Origin: Persephonella marina EX-H1 | Lineage (GTDB): Bacteria; Aquificota; Aquificia; Aquificales; Hydrogenothermaceae | NCBI RefSeq assembly: GCF_000021565.1 | Contig: NC_012440.1 | Coordinates: forward strand, 248,001 to 312,000 | DNA: 64,000 nucleotides | Direction: 5' to 3' | Part shown: in pieces, positions 30,928-40,019 of the stretch | Layout: each line of letters opens with the position of its first letter | Position numbering within the stretch: the first letter of the stretch is position 1 | Notes under the pieces: model-generated | Databases searched by the model: none | What the model was told of the DNA's origin: nothing | The model's input: only the letters and a program-made list of their open reading frames with translations | Program-made: the position numbers and the translations under genes

Positions 30928-31876
30928 AACATTTGTTCTCCTTTTATTCTTTGTTAGCATAGCTTACGGAAAAGTTTTTAAAAATACTGATATAGTTGAT
31001 CTGAAAAGTGCAATTACAGAGATAAGACTGAAAGACGGTAAGCTTTATGTATCTGTTGAGCTTGGAAAGATATATGTTCTTGATCTAGAAGAAAAAAAGG
31101 TTCTCAATGTAATAGAACTTCCCGAGATAGAGAATTATTTTGGAGAGAAACTTAAACCAAAGGTTTTCTCAATAGATATTTGCAGAAATGGAAATATTAT
31201 TGCTGTTGTCGAAGGTTTCGATGGTACAAGAGAGTTGAAGTTTATAACTGTAAATGATGGTAGGATCCATACTATTATTCCCGGAAAGAGAAGGATCTCT
31301 ATGACAAAGGTTAGATTTGTAGATAAAAATAACGTGGTAGTTGCAACAACAGGCGACGAGATATTACTGATATCCCTGGATGATAAAAAGATTCATTACA
31401 GAAAATCCGTAGGTATGTCTACTTTTTCAGATATGGAGATAAATGAAGATAAAACACTGGTAGCTGTGGGTGATGAGTCTGGAGATGTCCATATAGCAGA
31501 TGTAAAAACAGGAGATCTCGTTAAAGATCTTACAGGTATAAATGTTGATAGACTTTTCAATGTTGATTTCAGAAACGGTAGAGTTGCCTCAGGTGGAAGA
31601 GATAGAAGGGTGGCAGTTTACGATCTGGAGACAGGAAAAGGGAAAAGATTTGATGGTCAGTTCCTGGTTTTTGGACTTGGTCTTAGCCCATCGGCAAAAT
31701 ATCTGGCATATCTTTACAATGATAAAAATGATGTTGCTGTTGTGAATGTTGATACGGGAAGCAGGGTGGATATGCTTACAGGACATAAATACACGGTAAG
31801 TGTTATTCTATTTTTAGATGAGAACAGTCTCATTGTTGGCTGTGATGATGGAAAACTATTTTTTTGGAGGAGGTAG
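30920..31876 (+). CDS. napL: NapL-like periplasmic beta-propeller protein
   Basis: The 318 residues start with a signal peptide (to about residue 17, FVSIAYG) and continue as repeated WD-like blades, for example LVAVGDESGDVHIADVKTG, RVASGGRDRRVAVYDLETG and SLIVGCDDGKLFFW. This is the NapL type found in epsilonproteobacterial nap operons; its exact role in nitrate reduction is unsettled. It lies between napF and napD, with overlaps or near contact on both sides. Confidence 0.85.
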   Translation: MIRTFVLLLFFVSIAYGKVFKNTDIVDLKSAITEIRLKDGKLYVSVELGKIYVLDLEEKKVLNVIELPEIENYFGEKLKPKVFSIDICRNGNIIAVVEGFDGTRELKFITVNDGRIHTIIPGKRRISMTKVRFVDKNNVVVATTGDEILLISLDDKKIHYRKSVGMSTFSDMEINEDKTLVAVGDESGDVHIADVKTGDLVKDLTGINVDRLFNVDFRNGRVASGGRDRRVAVYDLETGKGKRFDGQFLVFGLGLSPSAKYLAYLYNDKNDVAVVNVDTGSRVDMLTGHKYTVSVILFLDENSLIVGCDDGKLFFWRR

Positions 31877-31878
31877 CT

Positions 31879-32238
31879 ATGAATATATCAAGTATCGTTG
31901 TTATGACAAAGCCGGAACATATTCAGGATGTTCTGAAAAGTTTAGAGGAAAGTGGACTGTGTGATATTCATTTTTATGATGAAAAAGGAAGAATTATTGT
32001 AACTATTGAAGGTGAAGATGTTTACGAAGAAACTTTCAAATTAAGAGCTATACAGGATATTCCCCATGTAGTTTCTGCTGAGATGTCATTTGCTTACAGT
32101 GAGGAAGAGCTCCAGAAGGCGATAAATGAGTTTGAAAGAGTTCAAAAGGAACAGGAAGTACCGGAAATACTCGAAAGGGATGATGTAAAAGCTGAAGCTA
32201 TAGTTTATAAAGGACATATAAAGGCGTATATAAAGTAA
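31879..32238 (+). CDS. napD: NapA signal-peptide chaperone NapD
   Basis: The product is about 119 residues. The N-terminal half matches NapD (ISSIVVMTKPEHIQDVLKSL, later GRIIVTIEGED and ISAEMSFAYSEEE-like segments); NapD binds the NapA twin-arginine signal before export. A charged tail of about 30 residues extends beyond the usual domain. I chose ATG 31879, with GGAGGAGG upstream, over TTG 31864. It ends the operon; only a weak AT hairpin follows. Confidence 0.88.
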   Translation: MNISSIVVMTKPEHIQDVLKSLEESGLCDIHFYDEKGRIIVTIEGEDVYEETFKLRAIQDIPHVVSAEMSFAYSEEELQKAINEFERVQKEQEVPEILERDDVKAEAIVYKGHIKAYIK

Positions 32239-32353
32239 AAATTAAAAATTTTTTAGAAGGATAATTATGCCTGCAGGAAATGGAGGGGACCAAATTATAA
32301 AAATTAAAATACAAGATACAAATTCTACTAAAACTATCCAAGTCATTCTTAAA

Positions 32354-32367
32354 TTGATACAAATCAA
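32354..32367 (+). promoter_or_regulatory. FNR/DNR-type operator upstream of the porin gene
   Basis: A perfect TTGAT-ACAA-ATCAA in the 204-base spacer after napD. At 41.5 bases it would give a start near 32402 and a leader of about 40 bases; the -10 there (TTTTAA region) is poor. It separates porin expression from the nap operon. Confidence 0.72.
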
Positions 32368-32442
32368 TGACTATTTTTCATCAAAAGGGGATTTTAAAAA
32401 GAGATATTTTGAGATTTTTGAAAATCCAATGGAGGTAGGGTT

Positions 32443-33711
32443 ATGAGTAAGAGAAAGTTAAAACTTGCCCTTGCGTCGCTGCTTATGATGGAAGGTTTTA
32501 TATTGGGGCAGGGGGCTGTTTCAGATGTTTCAGCACAAAGTGCATTTATTGATGATGTAAAACCATATCTTGAGTTCAGACCAAGATATGAGTATGTGGA
32601 TGTTAGTGGAAGTACTAATGATGCTGCAAGTGCTTTAACATTAAGAACAAAGATAGGTGTAAAAATCGGATCTGTTTTAGGAGTTCCTGGATTAAAAGGT
32701 CAGATTGAAGCTATTGATGTAGGAGCATTTATTGATGATTACGATCCACAGAAATCCGGTTATGAAAAAGTTGCCGATCCTCCAAATACAAGAATTACAC
32801 AGGCGTTTATATCTTACACAGTAGGAAAGACAACATTTATAGCTGGTAGAAAATATGTAGCCATTGATGATCACAGATTTATAGGAACTGTTAACTGGAG
32901 ACAGATGCCACAATCTTTTGGTGTACTTGCTATAGCTGATAACACAATTCCAAATCTTAATGTACTTGTAGCTGGAATATACGAGAGAAAAGGTATTCTT
33001 GATAAGTTCAATATGGACTGGAAATTAGATAAAATGCCATTAATATTTGATGTTAATTACACAGTATCTCCACAACTAAGACTTAAAGGTTTTGCTTATC
33101 TTATAACTGATGTTCATAACACTTATGGAGTAAAAGCTTCAGGTAAAGTTGATCTTGGAGCTGCGAAAATCTCTTACCTCGCAGAGTATGCACAGCAAAA
33201 AGATCCATATACAACTGATAATGCTGCAACAAAACCAAAGATAGATACAGACTATTACAGAGTAAAAGTGGGTGCTTCTTCAGGTGGATTTTTCGGTAAT
33301 GTGATGTACACATACTTCGGTGACGCAGGTGGAAAAGCGAAAGGATTCTCTGTACCACTTGCTACAAACCACAAATGGGATGGATGGTCTGATGTTCTTT
33401 TAACAGGTGCAGCAAACGGCTTTGATGGTGGATTAAATGAGATCTGTATATCTGCAGGTTACAAAAACAAAACAATAGGAAAGATAATGGTAGCGTACCT
33501 AACATTTGATTCAGACAAAAGTGTAGGTGGAATAGGTAAGAGTGTAGGTACAGAGATAGATGCTCTTTACGCTAAAAAACTGACAAAGAGACTTTCTTTC
33601 CTTGCTAAAGCAGCATTCTACAATGCTGATAATGGGTACTACTCTCTTGGATCTTTATACGGAACAAAAGATGTAACAAAGTACTGGCTAATGCTTGACT
33701 ACAAGTATTAA
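32443..33711 (+). CDS. Outer-membrane beta-barrel porin-like protein
   Basis: The 422-residue product has a signal peptide (about 1-31, ending VSAQSA) and alternating short amphipathic strands with many Gly, Tyr and Ser, ending in an aromatic LMLDYKY, as in outer-membrane barrels. It resembles porins of the alginate-export or OprD-like kind; I cannot name the family more exactly. The position between nap and nir and the perfect operator upstream suggest nitrate or nitrite passage, which is inference. It ends at a strong terminator. Confidence 0.8.
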   Translation: MSKRKLKLALASLLMMEGFILGQGAVSDVSAQSAFIDDVKPYLEFRPRYEYVDVSGSTNDAASALTLRTKIGVKIGSVLGVPGLKGQIEAIDVGAFIDDYDPQKSGYEKVADPPNTRITQAFISYTVGKTTFIAGRKYVAIDDHRFIGTVNWRQMPQSFGVLAIADNTIPNLNVLVAGIYERKGILDKFNMDWKLDKMPLIFDVNYTVSPQLRLKGFAYLITDVHNTYGVKASGKVDLGAAKISYLAEYAQQKDPYTTDNAATKPKIDTDYYRVKVGASSGGFFGNVMYTYFGDAGGKAKGFSVPLATNHKWDGWSDVLLTGAANGFDGGLNEICISAGYKNKTIGKIMVAYLTFDSDKSVGGIGKSVGTEIDALYAKKLTKRLSFLAKAAFYNADNGYYSLGSLYGTKDVTKYWLMLDYKY

Positions 33712-33721
33712 TAAAACCTTG

Positions 33722-33756
33722 AAAGGCGGGTTAAGGGGGATCACCCGCCTTTTTTG
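33722..33756 (+). terminator. Rho-independent terminator after the porin gene
   Basis: AAAGGCGGGT pairs perfectly with ACCCGCCTTT across an 11-base loop, followed by a T-run. It separates the porin transcript from nirS. Confidence 0.92.
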
Positions 33757-33761
33757 TTGAG

Positions 33762-33779
33762 TAAGTAAATTTTTACTTA
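33762..33779. promoter_or_regulatory. Palindromic site upstream of nirS
   Basis: TAAGTAAAT/TTTTACTTA is a near-perfect dyad (8 of 9 pairs, centre 33770.5) placed 36 bases before the nirS ATG and just after the terminator. It does not match TTGAT-N4-ATCAA, so nirS may answer to another regulator or to an operator that I do not recognise. Confidence 0.45.
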
Positions 33780-33815
33780 TAGGTCTGATAAATCAATATC
33801 AATGGAGGGAACATC

Positions 33816-35459
33816 ATGAAAGTGTCAAGGAGTCTAACAACCTTCCTGTCTGCTGCTACAGTGGCTTCTTTCCTTACAGTCGCTGTAACTGCAGCTAATG
33901 CAGGACCGCCGCCACTGACTAAAGAAGAGATGAAAAAAGCGTCACAGATCTTCTTTGACCGCTGTGCAGGATGTCACGGAATGCTCAGAAAGGGAGCTAC
34001 AGGACCAGCATTAACACCGGAAGCCTTGAAGAAAAAGGGATACAACACTGAAGTTTTAGAAGCTTTTATCTACAATGGTACTCCAGGTGGTATGCCAGAC
34101 TGGGGTAAGCAGGGAGTTCTTTCAAAGAGTGAAATTAACCTCTTAGCAAGATTTCTCCAGCATGAACCACCATCACCACCTGAGATGTCACTGGCAGATA
34201 TGAAAAGATCGTGGAAAGTATTTATTCCACCTGAGAAGAGACCAAAGAGACCACAGCACAACCTTAACTGGAAGAACTTCTTTGGTGTTATATTAAGGGA
34301 CGTAGGTAAGGTTGCTATAGTTGATGGTGATACAAAGAAACTTGTAAATATTGTAGATACAGGGTTTGCTGTTCATATCTTAAGATCTTCCGCTTCAGGA
34401 AGATATATGTACTCAATAGGTAGAGATGGAAAGGCTACCGTCATAGACCTCTGGCTCAAAAAGCCTGACAAAGTGGCAGAGGTTAAAACTTGCTATGATG
34501 CAAGATCTATAGACACAAGTAAGTATCATGGTTACGAAGATAAATATGCTGTTATTGGATGTTACTGGCCTCCATCATTTGTTGTTGTTGATGGTGAAAC
34601 ACTTGAACCAAAGAAGATAGTTTCAACAAGCTCTTACTACTATGATACTCAGGAATTTGTTAGAGAGGCACGTGTTGCATCAATCGTTTCTTCTCATTAC
34701 GATCCTATCTGGGTTCTGAATATTAAAGAAGCTGGTCAGGTCTGGCTTGTAGACTACTCAAAAGTTGATAAAGGAACTGTAAAGATAGATATGATTGATG
34801 CTGAAAGATATCTTCACGATGGTGGATGGGATCTTTCTAAGAGATACTTCCTTGTTGCTGCGAACATGAGAAATACTATTGTCGTTATCGATACTAAGGA
34901 TAAAGAGCTTGAGGCTCTCATCAAAGTTGGAACAAAACCACACCCTGGAAGAGGAGCAAATATAGATCATCCTAAGTATGGTCCTATCTGGTGTACAGGA
35001 CATATCGGTGAGAAAAGGGTTGCATGTATAGGAACTGATCCAGAAGGTCATCCAGAGTATGCGTGGAAGGTTGTTAAATGGTTTAACCTCCCAGGTGAAG
35101 GTGGTGGAAACCTGTTTATCAAAACACATCCAAACTCAAAGTATCTCTTAGCTGACAGACCTTTAAACCCAGACCCAGAACTTAAGAGAAGTATATTTGT
35201 TTTCGACAAAGTTACATTTAAGCTTGTAAAAACACTGAAAATACCTTCAAAATACAAAAATGTTAGAGCTGTTCATGAAGAGTTCAATGAAGACGGATCA
35301 GAGTTCTGGATCTCAGTATGGGGTAAAAAGGACTATCCAACGGCTATACTCGTTTATGATGCAAAAACATTAAAGCTGAAGAAAGAGATTACAGGAGACT
35401 GGGTAAGAACACCAACAGGTAAGTTTAACGTGACAAATACAATGAAGGATATTTACTAA
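33816..35459 (+). CDS. nirS: Cytochrome cd1 nitrite reductase
   Basis: The 547-residue product has a signal peptide ending at TAANA, then an N-terminal cytochrome c domain with CAGCH (C50, C53, H54), and an eight-bladed heme d1 propeller with typical segments GRDGKATVIDLW, KPHPGRGAN, GPIWCTGHIG and FFIKTHPNS-like blades. It reduces nitrite to nitric oxide in the periplasm. The following genes make or handle heme d1. GGAGGG lies upstream of the ATG. Confidence 0.96.
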   Translation: MKVSRSLTTFLSAATVASFLTVAVTAANAGPPPLTKEEMKKASQIFFDRCAGCHGMLRKGATGPALTPEALKKKGYNTEVLEAFIYNGTPGGMPDWGKQGVLSKSEINLLARFLQHEPPSPPEMSLADMKRSWKVFIPPEKRPKRPQHNLNWKNFFGVILRDVGKVAIVDGDTKKLVNIVDTGFAVHILRSSASGRYMYSIGRDGKATVIDLWLKKPDKVAEVKTCYDARSIDTSKYHGYEDKYAVIGCYWPPSFVVVDGETLEPKKIVSTSSYYYDTQEFVREARVASIVSSHYDPIWVLNIKEAGQVWLVDYSKVDKGTVKIDMIDAERYLHDGGWDLSKRYFLVAANMRNTIVVIDTKDKELEALIKVGTKPHPGRGANIDHPKYGPIWCTGHIGEKRVACIGTDPEGHPEYAWKVVKWFNLPGEGGGNLFIKTHPNSKYLLADRPLNPDPELKRSIFVFDKVTFKLVKTLKIPSKYKNVRAVHEEFNEDGSEFWISVWGKKDYPTAILVYDAKTLKLKKEITGDWVRTPTGKFNVTNTMKDIY

Positions 35460-35461
35460 TA

Positions 35462-37132
35462 ATGAGAAGATGGTTGCTGCTGCTGCTGTTTGGTTTATCG
35501 GTCGTAGCTACCTCCTACCCTCAGGAAGTAGGAGAAGGGCAACTACTTTACCAGACTCACTGTGCCTCTTGCCATGGGGAAGACAGGGCTGGTAAAGTAG
35601 CCCCTCCTCTTTTTTCTTTATTTTTAAAACGTTACTCTGAAAAAAAATTATTCAATATAATTAAAAATGGTCTCCCTGCATCTCAGATGCCAGCCTTTTC
35701 TCATCTTTCGGAAAAAGAGATAAAACAGATTATAACATACATAAAAAAACCAGCAAATATAAGCTGGGATATAGATAAAATCAAAAAAAGTATAACATTA
35801 AATTCAGACAAAAAAGGTAAGGATCTTAAGATCAGAGATATAAAAAATATCGTTGCTGTTGTTGAAAGGGGAAAAAATAAAGTATGGATTATGGAAGGTT
35901 TACAGATACTTGATAAGTTTGATTTCAAAAATGTTCACGGTGGGCTGAAATTTTCCCCGTCAGGCTGGTCAGTTTATGTTCCATCAAGGGACGGTTGGAT
36001 AGGCAGATATGATATAGATAAAGGAAGATTTTACGGTAAGGTAAGAGCCTGTGTTTACCTGAGAAATATATCTCTTGATAGAACAGGTAAGTACATCCTT
36101 GTTTCCTGCTGGCTTCCTGAAGGAATAGTTGTGCTTGACGGTGAAACTTTCAGTCCTGTCAGATATATAAAACAGGATGGTCTTATATCTGCTATTTATG
36201 AGCTCTACTCGGAGGATAAGGCTGTTTTCAGTTTCAAAAACAGACCTGTTATAGGTTTTCTTGATACAAAAAATTTCAAGATATCTTACCTGAAGATAAA
36301 AGAGCCTTACGAGGATTTTTTTATAGATCCTTTTGAGAGATTTATTATAGGCACTTCAAGGAAAGGAACTGTTCTCTCTGTTTACGACATAAGGAAGGAA
36401 AAAGAGGTTTTTAACTACCCTATAGAAGGTATGCCACATCTTGCTTCAGCAACTTACTGGTACAGAGATGGGAAGTTTTATTTTGCCACACCTCATATGA
36501 TAATGCCTTATGTTACTGTATGGCAGATGTATAACTGGAAGTTTGTAAAAAAGGTAAATACAGAGGGAAACGGCTTTTTTGTAAGAACACATCCTTCAAC
36601 TCCTTATCTCTGGACAGACAACGGTAAGGATAAAGTTATACTTATAGATAAGACAGATTACTCAGTAAAAAGCATAGAAACATTTAAAGGAAAAAGGGTT
36701 ATACACACAGAGTTTTCCGGTGATGGAAAATACGCCTATGTAAGCCTTTATAATAGGGATGGAAACCTTCTTATATACGACAGTATAACACTGGACCTTT
36801 TGAAAAATATTCCTGCAAGTATCCCTATAGGAAAGTACAACATTATAAACAAATCAAGAAAGTATGCACCTGTCCTTTTAGGCAGGGAGGTTTTTCTTAA
36901 AAAATGCTGGGGATGTCATCATGAGACACAGGAGGCATTTGCCCCATCATTCAGATGGATAGTGAACAGACGTGACAGATCAACAATAGTTGCACATATT
37001 TTAAATCCAGAGGGAATGTATAAAGCTTTAGGTTACAGCAGAAATGCCATGCCCCAGTTAAATCTTTCAGAGTGGGAGCTTGAGGCTGTGGTCAGTTATA
37101 TGATGGAGTTTAAAGATGCTCAGAATAACTGA
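35462..37132 (+). CDS. nirN: NirN-like c-d1 protein with an extra C-terminal cytochrome c domain
   Basis: The 556 residues have three parts: a signal peptide and cytochrome c domain with CASCH (about residues 34-38), a heme d1-type propeller (about 115-470), and a second cytochrome c domain with CWGCH and a late AMPQLNLS that could supply a Met ligand (about 478-552). NirN normally has only the first two and catalyses the last step of heme d1 synthesis or its transfer to NirS. The C-terminal part resembles a NirC-type cytochrome fused on. It starts 2 bases after nirS. Confidence 0.85.
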   Translation: MRRWLLLLLFGLSVVATSYPQEVGEGQLLYQTHCASCHGEDRAGKVAPPLFSLFLKRYSEKKLFNIIKNGLPASQMPAFSHLSEKEIKQIITYIKKPANISWDIDKIKKSITLNSDKKGKDLKIRDIKNIVAVVERGKNKVWIMEGLQILDKFDFKNVHGGLKFSPSGWSVYVPSRDGWIGRYDIDKGRFYGKVRACVYLRNISLDRTGKYILVSCWLPEGIVVLDGETFSPVRYIKQDGLISAIYELYSEDKAVFSFKNRPVIGFLDTKNFKISYLKIKEPYEDFFIDPFERFIIGTSRKGTVLSVYDIRKEKEVFNYPIEGMPHLASATYWYRDGKFYFATPHMIMPYVTVWQMYNWKFVKKVNTEGNGFFVRTHPSTPYLWTDNGKDKVILIDKTDYSVKSIETFKGKRVIHTEFSGDGKYAYVSLYNRDGNLLIYDSITLDLLKNIPASIPIGKYNIINKSRKYAPVLLGREVFLKKCWGCHHETQEAFAPSFRWIVNRRDRSTIVAHILNPEGMYKALGYSRNAMPQLNLSEWELEAVVSYMMEFKDAQNN

Positions 37133-38204
37133 GTATATAAGGAAAAGTTTAGATGGGAAAAAGATCAGACCATTTAACGGGGTCATCCTTATATGGAATC
37201 TGACAAACGCCTGTAACCTTTTCTGTCAGCACTGTTACTCAGCTGCAAATCTCAGCAGAGCTGGAGAGCCTTCTATTGATGAGATAAGGTCACAGATACC
37301 TTATCTTAAAGAGGCAGGTGTTAAGGTTCTTATACTCTCAGGAGGTGAGCCATTAATCCGTGAGGATATATTTGATATAGCCAATCTGTTTAAGGAAAAC
37401 GGTTTTAATGTCACACTATCAACAAACGGACTTTTAATAGATGAAAAAAATATTGAGAGTATAAAGGAATGCTTTTCCTATGTGGGGATAAGTATAGATG
37501 GAGATCAGAAGACACATGATGCTTTCAGAGGTATGGAAGGAGCATTTGAAAGATCAGTTGAAGCTCTCAGGCTTGTAAGGGACAGCGGAATAAAAACAGG
37601 GATAAGATTTACCATAACATCACAGACATACAGATCAATCCCATTTATATTTGATCTTGCACTGAATGAAAGAATCCCAAAGATATACTTCTCACATCTT
37701 GTTTATTCAGGTAGAGGCAGAAACCTTAACCAGGCTGAGAAGGAAGATTATAGAAAGGTTGTTGATTATATAATTGAGAGATCCTTTGAGTTTGTAGATA
37801 AAGGTGTAGGGATAGATGTTGTGACAGGAAATAATGAGGCTGATGCTGTTGTCCTTTATGAGAAGTTTAAGGAAAGATATCCTGAGAAGGCTGAGATACT
37901 TTATGAGAATTTGAAAATCTGGGGTGGAAATCAGGCAGGTGTGAGAATTGCTGATATAGATTATAGAGGTTTTGTAAAACCTGATACATACTTTCCCTTA
38001 AAACTTGGAAATATAAAAGAGAAAAACTTTTACGAGATATGGAACTCAAACGGGATACTGAGTAAGTTAAGACAGCATCCAAGACCTGTAGAGGGAAGAT
38101 GTAAGTATTGCAGATACCTTGAGATATGTAACGGTAATTCAAGATCAAGGGCTTACGCCGTATACGGAAACTATTTTGCGGAGGATCCAGAATGTTACAT
38201 CTGA
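37116..38204 (+). CDS. nirJ: Heme d1 biosynthesis radical SAM protein NirJ
   Basis: The 362-residue protein has the radical SAM motif CNLFCQHC (C-x3-C-x2-C), ILSGGEPLIRED, and a C-terminal SPASM-like cysteine set (CKYCRYLEIC, then DPEC). NirJ removes the propionate side chains of the heme d1 precursor. It overlaps the preceding gene by 17 bases and the nirF-like gene by 13, as expected in a heme d1 operon. Confidence 0.9.
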   Translation: MLRITEYIRKSLDGKKIRPFNGVILIWNLTNACNLFCQHCYSAANLSRAGEPSIDEIRSQIPYLKEAGVKVLILSGGEPLIREDIFDIANLFKENGFNVTLSTNGLLIDEKNIESIKECFSYVGISIDGDQKTHDAFRGMEGAFERSVEALRLVRDSGIKTGIRFTITSQTYRSIPFIFDLALNERIPKIYFSHLVYSGRGRNLNQAEKEDYRKVVDYIIERSFEFVDKGVGIDVVTGNNEADAVVLYEKFKERYPEKAEILYENLKIWGGNQAGVRIADIDYRGFVKPDTYFPLKLGNIKEKNFYEIWNSNGILSKLRQHPRPVEGRCKYCRYLEICNGNSRSRAYAVYGNYFAEDPECYI

Positions 38205-39250
38205 TAATGGTTTTTCTGATATCTTTCAGCACAGTTTTTGCTGAAAAACTTTATGTTGTTGAGAGGGAAAGGGGAAGCCTGGCTGTTATACAGGATGGAA
38301 AGTTTGAAGGTGAGATAAGGGATCTTGGAAACCTTAACCATGCCATCGTAAAAACAGATGGTGATTACAGTTATGTTATAAGCAGGAACGGTTATTTCTC
38401 AAAGGTTGATAACAGATCAGACAGGGTTGTAAGGAAGATCAAACCGGGAAACAGCGGTATAGGATTCACATTTGTTGGGGATTACATAGCTATAGCCCAT
38501 TACGATCCTAAAAAGGTTACTATCCTTACAAAAGATCTTGATAAATACATAGTTGTTGAGACAGGATCAAGGAATGTTGGTATAAAGGTTTACTATCCAT
38601 ACCTTGTTTTTTCTCTTATGGATAAGGATCAGATATGGGTATTAAATGCTGATAAAGGGTTTGAGCTTGAGACCGTTATTGATAATGTTGGGAAACTTCC
38701 CTTTGATGCCCTTATAGATGGTGACAGGTATATAGTTGGATTTTTTAAGGAAAAAGGTGTTGGGATACTTGATCTTTCAAACTTCAAATACAGAAAGGTT
38801 AAGTTCAGATCTGATAAAGATCAGGAGGTTGTTTTTAAGATCCCTCATTTTGGTATGTGGGGAATTGTGGATGAGAGAGCTATTATACCATCTGTAGGTG
38901 AGAGAAAAGCCTATGTTGTAAATATAAAAAGTATGAAGGTTGAGAAGTCTATAGATCTTATAGGTCTTCCCGTTTTTATATCAGTATCTCCTGACAGAAG
39001 ATTTGCTGTTGTTAACTACAGTGGAGACAAAGAAGATTATATAACAGTTATTGATCTCAAAGATTTTAAACCTGTCAAAAATATAAAAGCCGGGAAAAGG
39101 GTAATGCATCTGAGATTTTCAAAAGATGGAAAGAGACTTTATATATCCTCATATTTTGAAAACAGGCTGAAAATATTTGATACAGATAATTTCAGAATAA
39201 TAAAAGAAATAACAGTTCCTACACCTTCGGGCATCTTTATTGTCCGATAA
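38192..39250 (+). CDS. nirF: NirF-like heme d1 biosynthesis protein
   Basis: The 352-residue protein has a short N-terminal signal (LIMVFLISFSTVFA) and a beta-propeller related to the d1 domain of NirS but without a cytochrome c part, which is the NirF arrangement. The late ISVSPDRRFAVVNYSGDK and RVMHLRFSKDGKRLYISSY blades are typical. NirF binds or oxidises the heme d1 intermediate in the periplasm. GGAGG lies upstream of the ATG, inside nirJ. Confidence 0.87.
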   Translation: MLHLIMVFLISFSTVFAEKLYVVERERGSLAVIQDGKFEGEIRDLGNLNHAIVKTDGDYSYVISRNGYFSKVDNRSDRVVRKIKPGNSGIGFTFVGDYIAIAHYDPKKVTILTKDLDKYIVVETGSRNVGIKVYYPYLVFSLMDKDQIWVLNADKGFELETVIDNVGKLPFDALIDGDRYIVGFFKEKGVGILDLSNFKYRKVKFRSDKDQEVVFKIPHFGMWGIVDERAIIPSVGERKAYVVNIKSMKVEKSIDLIGLPVFISVSPDRRFAVVNYSGDKEDYITVIDLKDFKPVKNIKAGKRVMHLRFSKDGKRLYISSYFENRLKIFDTDNFRIIKEITVPTPSGIFIVR

Positions 39251-39263
39251 AGGGGGTTTTATC

Positions 39264-40019
39264 ATGAATGGAAAAGTTTATATCGTTGGGGCAGGACCTG
39301 GTGATCCTGATCTCCTTACCGTAAAGGCCTACAAGCTGATACAGAAAGCTGATGTCATCCTTTACGACAGGCTTATAAATCCTGAGATACTTCTGATGGC
39401 AAAACCTGAGTGTGAGCTTGTTTATGTTGGTAAGGAAGATGGGAAGCATATAATGGAGCAGGATAAGATAAATTTTTTACTCCAGGATTTTGTAAAGAAG
39501 TATAAGATTGTTCTCAGGTTAAAAGGGGGAGATCCATTTGTTTTTGGAAGAGGTGGTGAGGAAGCTCTATTCCTTGAAGAACAGGGAATAGAGTATGAGG
39601 TTGTACCGGGTATTACATCAGCTATAGCTGTTCCTGCTTATGCAGGTGTTCCTGTTACCCATAGAGGGATATCCTCATCATTTGCAGTTGTTACAGGACA
39701 CGGACATAAAGGAAAATTTCCTGATATAAACTGGAAGTCCTTGGCAGGTATAGGAACATTAATATTCCTTATGGGCGTATCAAACAGGGAAAAGATAGCC
39801 CAGAATCTTATAGAGGCTGGAAGAAATCCGGATGAACCTGTGATATTCATAGAAAAAGGTACTACAAAAGAACAGAAATCTATTGAGTCCACACTGAAAG
39901 AGGTTGCTGAAGGAAAGGTTACCGTCTATCCACCTGCGATATTCCTCATAGGTGATGTTGTCTCTTTAAGAAAGAAAATCCACTGGTTTGAAAATCAGTT
40001 AGAGGAGATCAGATTATGA
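39264..40019 (+). CDS. cobA: Uroporphyrinogen-III C-methyltransferase
   Basis: This enzyme of about 251 residues has YIVGAGPGDPDLLTVKA at the N-terminus, LKGGDPFVFGRGGEE and GITSAIAVPAYAGVPVTHRG, all diagnostic of SUMT. It adds two methyl groups to uroporphyrinogen III, giving precorrin-2, the entry to siroheme and heme d1. In this context it plays the NirE role. I chose ATG 39264, preceded by GGGGG, over 39240. It overlaps the next gene by 4 bases. Confidence 0.94.
   Translation: MNGKVYIVGAGPGDPDLLTVKAYKLIQKADVILYDRLINPEILLMAKPECELVYVGKEDGKHIMEQDKINFLLQDFVKKYKIVLRLKGGDPFVFGRGGEEALFLEEQGIEYEVVPGITSAIAVPAYAGVPVTHRGISSSFAVVTGHGHKGKFPDINWKSLAGIGTLIFLMGVSNREKIAQNLIEAGRNPDEPVIFIEKGTTKEQKSIESTLKEVAEGKVTVYPPAIFLIGDVVSLRKKIHWFENQLEEIRL

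Noticed and set aside
32239-32258. Terminator after napD (AAAAATTAAAAATTTTTT)
   Set aside because: The stem is made only of A-T pairs and would be too weak, especially in a thermophile.
32268-32445. A 59-codon + strand frame with a fair ribosome site between napD and the porin, ending in a TGA that overlaps the porin ATG
   Set aside because: It contains the perfect FNR-type operator and the expected promoter of the porin gene, and its composition looks like AT-rich spacer. Probably a chance frame.
33784-33803. FNR-type box before nirS (CTGATAAATCAATATCAA region)
   Set aside because: The half-sites have the wrong spacing (2 or 6 bases) and overlap the ribosome-site region; the best N4 alignment has a poor left half.
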